Shown here: positions 6,456 through 8,593 of the stretch, piece after piece
Numbering within the stretch: the stretch's first letter is position 1
Layout: each line of letters starts with the position of its first letter
Assembly: GCA_041301185.1 (NCBI GenBank)
Contig: JBFYSV010000187.1
Span: 1-8,593, forward strand
DNA from: JAQBDA01 sp041301185
Lineage (GTDB): Bacteria > Chloroflexota > Anaerolineae > Anaerolineales > UBA4823
Length of the DNA: 8,593 nucleotides
Reading direction: 5' to 3'
Position numbers and translations under genes: made by a program
The notes under the pieces: generated by a model
The model's input: the letters and a program-made list of their open reading frames with translations, nothing else
The model's database searches: none
Told to the model about the DNA's origin: nothing

Positions 6456-6502
6456 TGACCCTCTCGTGAATTCTAGTTGCCCGCGTCCAATATACAATCT
6501 TT

Positions 6503-6650
6503 ATTCGCAAAATTCGCCCAATTCGCGGCAATTGCTCTTTTCTATTCGCATAATTCGCCCAATTCGCGGCAATCTCTCTTTTCTATTCGCATAATTCGCC
6601 TAATTCGCGGCTAATGCCCTTTTTTTCGGATAATTCGCTCAATTCGCGGC
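6503..6650 (-). repeat. Tandem array of four 27-bp nine-base-repeat modules, minus orientation
   Basis: Four modules lie at 6650-6624, 6611-6585, 6570-6544 and 6529-6503, with periods of 39, 41 and 41 bases. Each reads, on the minus strand, GCCGCGAAT, then TGGGCGAAT (TGAG or TAGG in two copies), then TATGCGAAT or a close variant. Spacers of 12, 14 and 14 bases read roughly agAAAAGag-aATT on the minus strand. The structure is therefore hierarchical: a 9-bp period inside a 41-bp period. The first base of the first module is the last base of the ligase stop codon (TAG, 6652-6650). No ORF of interest runs through it. Confidence 0.9.
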
Positions 6651-8521
6651 TAATCTTTCATCTTTTTCCGCGCCTCCTCCAGCCTCACCTTCGCCTCCTC
6701 ATCCTGCGGGTTAAGCAGCACCACCGCCTGCCAGGCATCCGCCGCCCGGGGATAATCCTCCCCCAGCCAGTAGCGGTACCATCCTTGGAAAGCCAGCCGC
6801 CCCCCCGCCCAGGGAATGCCGCTCACCTCCTGCACCGCCCGGAGCGGATCGCCCGCCGCCACCAGGGCATCACCCGTAAGCAGCCGGGTGACCTCGTCCT
6901 GCAATCCCACCTGGTGGGCAGCTTCCACCCGCTTAAGCGCGGCCGCGTACTCTCCCTGGCTCAGCTCGATCTGCGCCAGGCGCTGCAGCGCCGTCCGATT
7001 ACCCGGGTCGTACCTCAGCGCCTGCCCGAACATTGCCTCCGCCCGGGAAAGGTCTGCCTCCCGGCGGATCTGGTCCAGGCTGGGCGAATCAAACCGGTCC
7101 GGGCTGTAGCGCCCCATCTCGACCTGCATTTGCGCCAGCACCCCCAGGTTGGCGTACCAGGCAGACCGCAGCGGTGGATAGCCCCATACCACCAGCAACA
7201 TAACCAGCGCCACCCCGCCAGCCATCGCCAGCTTCACCTTGCGGGATATGACCATCTCCCCCGCCCGGTCCAGCTCGACGAAGGACGCGAACCCTGCCAC
7301 CAATCCCAGCAACGGGGCGGTGCGTTTGAGATAGAACACCACGTCCACCATGCCGTGCACGCTCATCGCCGCCAGGGCTGCCATCCCCGCCCAGCCCAGC
7401 GCCCGCCGGGCGAGAGCTTCATCTGAGGCATCCTCCCCCGGCGATAACCCGCGCCACGCCCAGCGCAGCACCACCAGCGCCGCCCACAGTATGGCGATCA
7501 CCCCCAGCACGCCCTGCTCGTACCACACTTCCAGGATGATATTGTGCATGTGCTCGTGGTATGGCACGTGGATCAGCAGCCGGTAGATTGAGAACACCAG
7601 TGGGAAGCTGCCAAGCCCCGCCCCGGTAAAAAGGTAATCGCCAATCAGGGTCACCCCCTGGCGCCAGATCTGCACCCGGCTCTGCAGGCTGCCGGTGGGG
7701 TCAGGCACCGATCCCACCAGGCGCTCCAGGTTCCCGCTGGCAGCCAGCCCCGCCAGCAGGGCGATCCCTGCCAGGGCGGTGACCGCCCAGAATGCAAGCT
7801 TGCCGCCTCCGCCGGGCAGCCAGCGCATCTGCGCCCAGGCCAGCAGAGCCAGCCCGCCCGCCGCCGCCAGCCCGAGCAGCGCCCCGCGGCTGCTGGTCAG
7901 TAGCAGCGCAACCAGGATCAAAGCCGTCAACGAACCCGCCAGGAGCGCCATCCCCCGCTTTGCCCCCCGCCAGGCAACCCACGCCAGCGCCACGCCGAAC
8001 GGTACCGTCAGCGCCAGCATTCCGCCGGTCACGTTGGGCGACAAATCCACCCCGGGCAAGCGCGGCAACGCCGCGCTGATCGCCCTGCCCAGGCTGTTGA
8101 ACACCGGCAGTTTGGCCGGGTCGCTTTCGAAATTATGCGTCAAAGGCCAGTAGAGTGCCAGCAGACCTGCCCCCGAGACCAGCCCCCAGGCTGCCAGGCG
8201 AGTGATGCGCGGGCTGGCTTGCACCAGCGCGCAATATAAGATGAACCCCACCAGCAGGCGGCTGAACTGGAGGGCGGCTGTCTCGCCAAAGATCGAGATC
8301 CAAGCCGCAACCCCCGCGCTGGCTAAGAAGAGGATCCACGGCAGCTCCAGCCCGGTTTTAGGCAGGACCCGTCCCGTGCGCCAGGCGCGCAAGCCGAAAG
8401 AGATCGCTAGCGGCAGCACCCCGAGCAGGACCCACGGCTCGCCCGGCGAGGCAAGCACAACGCCAGCCATCCCAGTCAGCAAGAGACCCCATTCCGCCCA
8501 GACCTGCCAGGATTTGCTCAA
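6650..8521 (-). CDS. O-antigen ligase / Wzy polymerase-like membrane protein with C-terminal TPR
   Basis: This is a polytopic membrane protein of 623 residues that probably polymerises or ligates surface glycan on the outer face of the membrane. About eleven or twelve hydrophobic segments occupy residues 10-450. The Wzy_C/WaaL region shows TSSRGALLGLA at 209-219 with Arg212, then SRVQIWRQG at 281-289 with Arg282, then TGAGLGSFPLVF at 299-310 and HEHMHNIILEVWYEQGVLGV at 322-341, whose histidines and Asn are the hallmark of the family. Residues about 485-620 are hydrophilic and contain TPR-like helices (AEAMFGQALRYDPGNRTALQRLA and AADAWQAVVLLNPQDEEAKVRL), a common extension in Wzy_C-TPR proteins. 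The start is TTG at 8521 with AAAGGGG seven bases upstream. Ligase and polymerase cannot be separated by sequence; O-glycosylating ligases of this fold are a further option. It is followed directly by the nine-base-repeat array. Confidence 0.88.
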   Translation of the reverse strand: MSKSWQVWAEWGLLLTGMAGVVLASPGEPWVLLGVLPLAISFGLRAWRTGRVLPKTGLELPWILFLASAGVAAWISIFGETAALQFSRLLVGFILYCALVQASPRITRLAAWGLVSGAGLLALYWPLTHNFESDPAKLPVFNSLGRAISAALPRLPGVDLSPNVTGGMLALTVPFGVALAWVAWRGAKRGMALLAGSLTALILVALLLTSSRGALLGLAAAGGLALLAWAQMRWLPGGGGKLAFWAVTALAGIALLAGLAASGNLERLVGSVPDPTGSLQSRVQIWRQGVTLIGDYLFTGAGLGSFPLVFSIYRLLIHVPYHEHMHNIILEVWYEQGVLGVIAILWAALVVLRWAWRGLSPGEDASDEALARRALGWAGMAALAAMSVHGMVDVVFYLKRTAPLLGLVAGFASFVELDRAGEMVISRKVKLAMAGGVALVMLLVVWGYPPLRSAWYANLGVLAQMQVEMGRYSPDRFDSPSLDQIRREADLSRAEAMFGQALRYDPGNRTALQRLAQIELSQGEYAAALKRVEAAHQVGLQDEVTRLLTGDALVAAGDPLRAVQEVSGIPWAGGRLAFQGWYRYWLGEDYPRAADAWQAVVLLNPQDEEAKVRLEEARKKMKD

Positions 8522-8553
8522 ATTCTCACCCCTTTGGTCACAAAAGAGAATTT
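8520..8553 (-). promoter_or_regulatory. Inverted repeat enclosing the ligase ribosome site
   Basis: AAATTCTC at 8520-8527 is perfectly complementary to GAGAATTT at 8546-8553. In the transcript the 18-base loop holds the Shine-Dalgarno sequence AAAGGGG (8535-8529), and the 3' arm runs into the TTG start. An 8-bp AT-rich stem is weak, so it may be chance. If real it would present, or with a longer structure hide, the ribosome site. Confidence 0.35.
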
Positions 8554-8565
8554 CTTAAAAAATCT

Positions 8566-8592
8566 GCCGCGAATTTCACGAATTATCCAAAT
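8566..8592 (+). repeat. Nine-base-repeat module at the window edge, plus orientation
   Basis: Three 9-mers in register, GCCGCGAAT (8566), TTCACGAAT (8575) and TATCCAAAT (8584), match the consensus of the array near 6500-6650 but in the opposite orientation. It lies upstream of the ligase gene. By analogy with 6001 it looks like the left boundary of another repeat block that continues past the window end. Confidence 0.75.
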
Positions 8593-8593
8593 T

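Larger units (their letters stand above)
6001..6650. mobile_element. Candidate 650-bp element: GxxExxY gene between inverted nine-base-repeat modules
   Basis: The block starts with GCCGC and ends with GCGGC. Its outermost 18 bases at each end form an inverted repeat with 16 matches (6001-6018 against 6650-6633). It contains a single gene, visibly more AT-rich than its neighbours, and fits exactly between the ribosome site of one polysaccharide gene and the stop codon of another. No transposase is present and I find no convincing target-site duplication: flanks are CTTATT on the left and TAATCT on the right. Whether it moves, and by what enzyme, is inference. Confidence 0.4.

Noticed and set aside
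6467..6497. Promoter-like TTGTAT and TAGAAT with a 16-base gap upstream of the GxxExxY gene
   Set aside because: The -10 match is good, but the predicted transcript start would fall on the ribosome site, leaving almost no leader, and the -35 match is only three of six.
6503..6650. CRISPR array
   Set aside because: Modules are 27 bp with spacers of only 12-14 bases that resemble each other, there is internal 9-bp periodicity, and no cas gene is present.
6614..7426. Plus-strand open frame of 270 codons opposite the ligase
   Set aside because: It begins inside the repeat array and then runs antisense to the TPR region; composition is that of a shadow frame.

Overview
The window is GC-rich (roughly 60 percent by eye) and every gene I can support lies on the minus strand, so transcription runs from base 8593 down to base 1. 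The gene styles suggest Chloroflexota, probably Anaerolineae-like, most likely from an environmental genome. These styles are an Stp1-like GT4 glycosyltransferase, a GxxExxY protein set among short repeats, and a 'family 1' sugar-binding lipoprotein with MalF/MalG-type permeases. That assignment is inference; there is no rRNA or tRNA to confirm it.

In the order of transcription: (1) 8521-6650, a membrane O-antigen ligase/Wzy-type polymerase with a C-terminal TPR region. (2) 6650-6001, a compact 650-bp block holding a GxxExxY (PD-(D/E)xK-like) gene. It is bordered by inverted modules built from nine-base repeats, with four tandem copies on the ligase side and one longer copy on the other. A further copy starts at 8566 at the window edge. 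This block is the best candidate for a poorly described element. (3) 5984-2295, a tightly packed run of epimerase/dehydratase, glycosyltransferase, DinB-like metalloprotein, MalF-like permease and MalG-like permease. The junctions are a 4-bp overlap, a 5-bp gap, a 1-bp TGATG overlap and an 11-bp overlap, so it reads as one operon with translational coupling. (4) 1472-1324, a 148-bp gap containing two tandem hairpins whose arms show a compensatory base pair. The first hairpin begins at the permease stop codon. (5) 1323-43, the sugar-binding lipoprotein that completes the importer, apart from the missing ATPase. (6) 1-42, the edge of what looks like a dispersed palindromic repeat.

Functionally the right half belongs to a cell-surface polysaccharide locus: nucleotide-sugar conversion, glycosyl transfer and polymerisation/ligation. 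The left half is a carbohydrate ABC importer. The unusual point is that the two are joined head to tail in one coupled run, with a DinB-fold protein between them. Three of the seven genes appear to start with TTG, each behind a purine-rich Shine-Dalgarno sequence.
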